Shown here one piece after another: positions 6,186 through 7,148 of a stretch of 7,148 nucleotides of DNA. Position numbers and translations under genes: made by a program. Source of the stretch: Clostridiales bacterium (GTDB taxonomy: Bacteria; Bacillota; Clostridia; Lachnospirales; Lachnospiraceae); NCBI GenBank assembly GCA_019418195.1, contig DYCJ01000133.1:1-7148 (forward strand), given 5' to 3'. Positions within the stretch are counted from its first letter, which is position 1, and each line of letters starts with the position of its first letter. The notes below the pieces were generated by a model. It was given only the letters and a program-made list of their open reading frames with translations, had not been told where the DNA came from and made no database searches.

Positions 6186-7091
6186 TCAGTTCTGCACACT
6201 GTGGTGGCTGACATAACTGTCTCTGTCGATCCCGCGGAATTCATAGCCTAAATCTGTATAATATTTCAGAATATACGGCAGGGCCTCAACCGTTGCGTCT
6301 TTTGTCTGTGTGTCATGAAAGAGGATCATGACATGATTGATCTTATCTGTTGTAGCGTTTTGTTCAATTTCTTCCTTTCCGCATCCGGCAGCATCACCGC
6401 TGTCCAGATTCCAGTCATAGTACTGATACCCTTTTTCCTGGACGGTATTGACTAGTCTCGACATGATGCCTTTATTATACTTTGCCGACACCATGTTTGA
6501 TGATCCTCCGGGGAACCTGATAAAACACGGGACAAAACCGATCTGTTCTTTTGCTACTTCGCCAACTTTCTCCAGATCAGCAAAATATGCCTCATCGGAC
6601 TCGTAGACCTCGTCGTAATTATGCGTATACGTATGCAGACCGATCGTGTGTCCTGCATCATATGCTTCTTTTATATATGGTCTGCACTGTTCATTTGCGC
6701 CTGTAATAAAAAACGTAGCCTTTGCATCGTACTCTGCGAGAATATCAAGAATCTTCTTCGTATTTTCGGAAGGGCCGTCATCGAAAGTCAGATATACTAC
6801 TTTCTCATCAGCCGGCGGATCCGTTGTTCCGACCGGCACTCCCGGCTGTACGGATGACGCCTTTGCACGCTGCTGTTCAACTGCATTTTTCACCGCAGTG
6901 GAAAGTGCTTCCGCCGCTTTCGGTTCCCCGTTAATCAGACTCTGCGCCAGTTTCTTATTTTTTTCGGCCTCCCGGCTGTTTGCGACCATACAAAAGGCTG
7001 TAGCGCTAATTACAAAAAAAACCAGTCCACACAGGATGAGCCCGTTAAAATTGTAACGGTATTTTTTTAGATACCGCTTTATCTTCAGCAT
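6186..7091 (-). CDS. Membrane-anchored polysaccharide deacetylase (NodB domain)
   Basis: This 301-residue enzyme should remove acetyl groups from a cell-surface glycan, perhaps peptidoglycan, outside the membrane. The exact substrate cannot be read from sequence. Residues 1-15 are basic, 16-38 form an uncleaved-type membrane anchor, and 39-95 are a polar, Ala-rich stalk. The NodB domain then shows all five motifs: TFDDGP (102-107; D104 base, D105 metal), HTYTH (153-157; metal H153 and H157), RFPGG (192-196), DWNLDSGD (226-233) and LFHD (257-260; H259). The ATG at 7089-7091 is preferred because the anchor begins right after it. Its best ribosome binding site (GGGAG, 7104-7108) is 12 nt away, longer than usual. 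The frame stays open to the window edge, but no ATG, GTG or TTG is seen upstream in frame. No clear terminator follows. Confidence 0.93.
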   Translation of the reverse strand: MLKIKRYLKKYRYNFNGLILCGLVFFVISATAFCMVANSREAEKNKKLAQSLINGEPKAAEALSTAVKNAVEQQRAKASSVQPGVPVGTTDPPADEKVVYLTFDDGPSENTKKILDILAEYDAKATFFITGANEQCRPYIKEAYDAGHTIGLHTYTHNYDEVYESDEAYFADLEKVGEVAKEQIGFVPCFIRFPGGSSNMVSAKYNKGIMSRLVNTVQEKGYQYYDWNLDSGDAAGCGKEEIEQNATTDKINHVMILFHDTQTKDATVEALPYILKYYTDLGYEFRGIDRDSYVSHHSVQN

Positions 7092-7103
7092 TTTCTTATT
7101 TAT

Positions 7104-7108
7104 CTCCC
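7104..7108 (-). promoter_or_regulatory. Ribosome binding site of the deacetylase gene, long spacing
   Basis: GGGAG on the minus strand is the only purine-rich site close to the chosen ATG. Its 12-nt spacing is longer than the usual 6-9 nt, which suggests modest translation. No strong promoter is visible in the remaining 40 bases to the window edge. Confidence 0.4.
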
Positions 7109-7148
7109 GTTCGCTATATATTTTAACATGAAATTTATCCCATATAAC

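Overview
The window looks like chromosomal DNA from a low-to-mid GC Firmicute, most likely a gut clostridium of the Lachnospiraceae type. This is an inference from the purine-rich ribosome binding sites, the type 2 pyrF next to pyrK, and a TetM-like GTPase fused to a YacP-like nuclease domain. Every gene that can be supported lies on the minus strand, so transcription runs from high to low coordinates. No tRNA, rRNA, mobile element or CRISPR array was seen.

Reading in the direction of transcription:
- 7091-6186: a membrane-anchored NodB-fold polysaccharide deacetylase with its catalytic motifs intact.
- 6066-3304: a 920-residue translational GTPase of the TetM/EF-G type carrying a C-terminal NYN (YacP/Rae1-like) ribonuclease domain. 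A recognisable promoter lies upstream, overlapped by a near-perfect dyad.
- 3216-2608: an S component of an ECF vitamin or micronutrient transporter, without ATPase or T subunits nearby.
- 2527-1946 and 1924-1472: a compact two-gene unit encoding a zinc-ribbon/CD225 (dispanin) membrane protein and a DUF2752 membrane protein. It ends in a clear intrinsic terminator at 1416-1459.
- 1347-421 and 359-1: pyrF (orotidine-5'-phosphate decarboxylase) and the N-terminal part of pyrK (electron-transfer subunit of dihydroorotate dehydrogenase B). This pyrimidine operon starts from its own promoter directly after the terminator and runs out of the window, probably into pyrD.

The pyr genes act together in the last steps of UMP synthesis. 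The CD225 and DUF2752 proteins appear to be co-expressed membrane partners of unknown function. The most interesting gene is the GTPase-nuclease fusion. It joins a factor family that enters the ribosomal A site to a nuclease family whose Bacillus member (Rae1) cuts mRNA in the A site. The loop that lets TetM dislodge tetracycline is not conserved, so a role in ribosome rescue or mRNA surveillance is at least as likely as antibiotic resistance.
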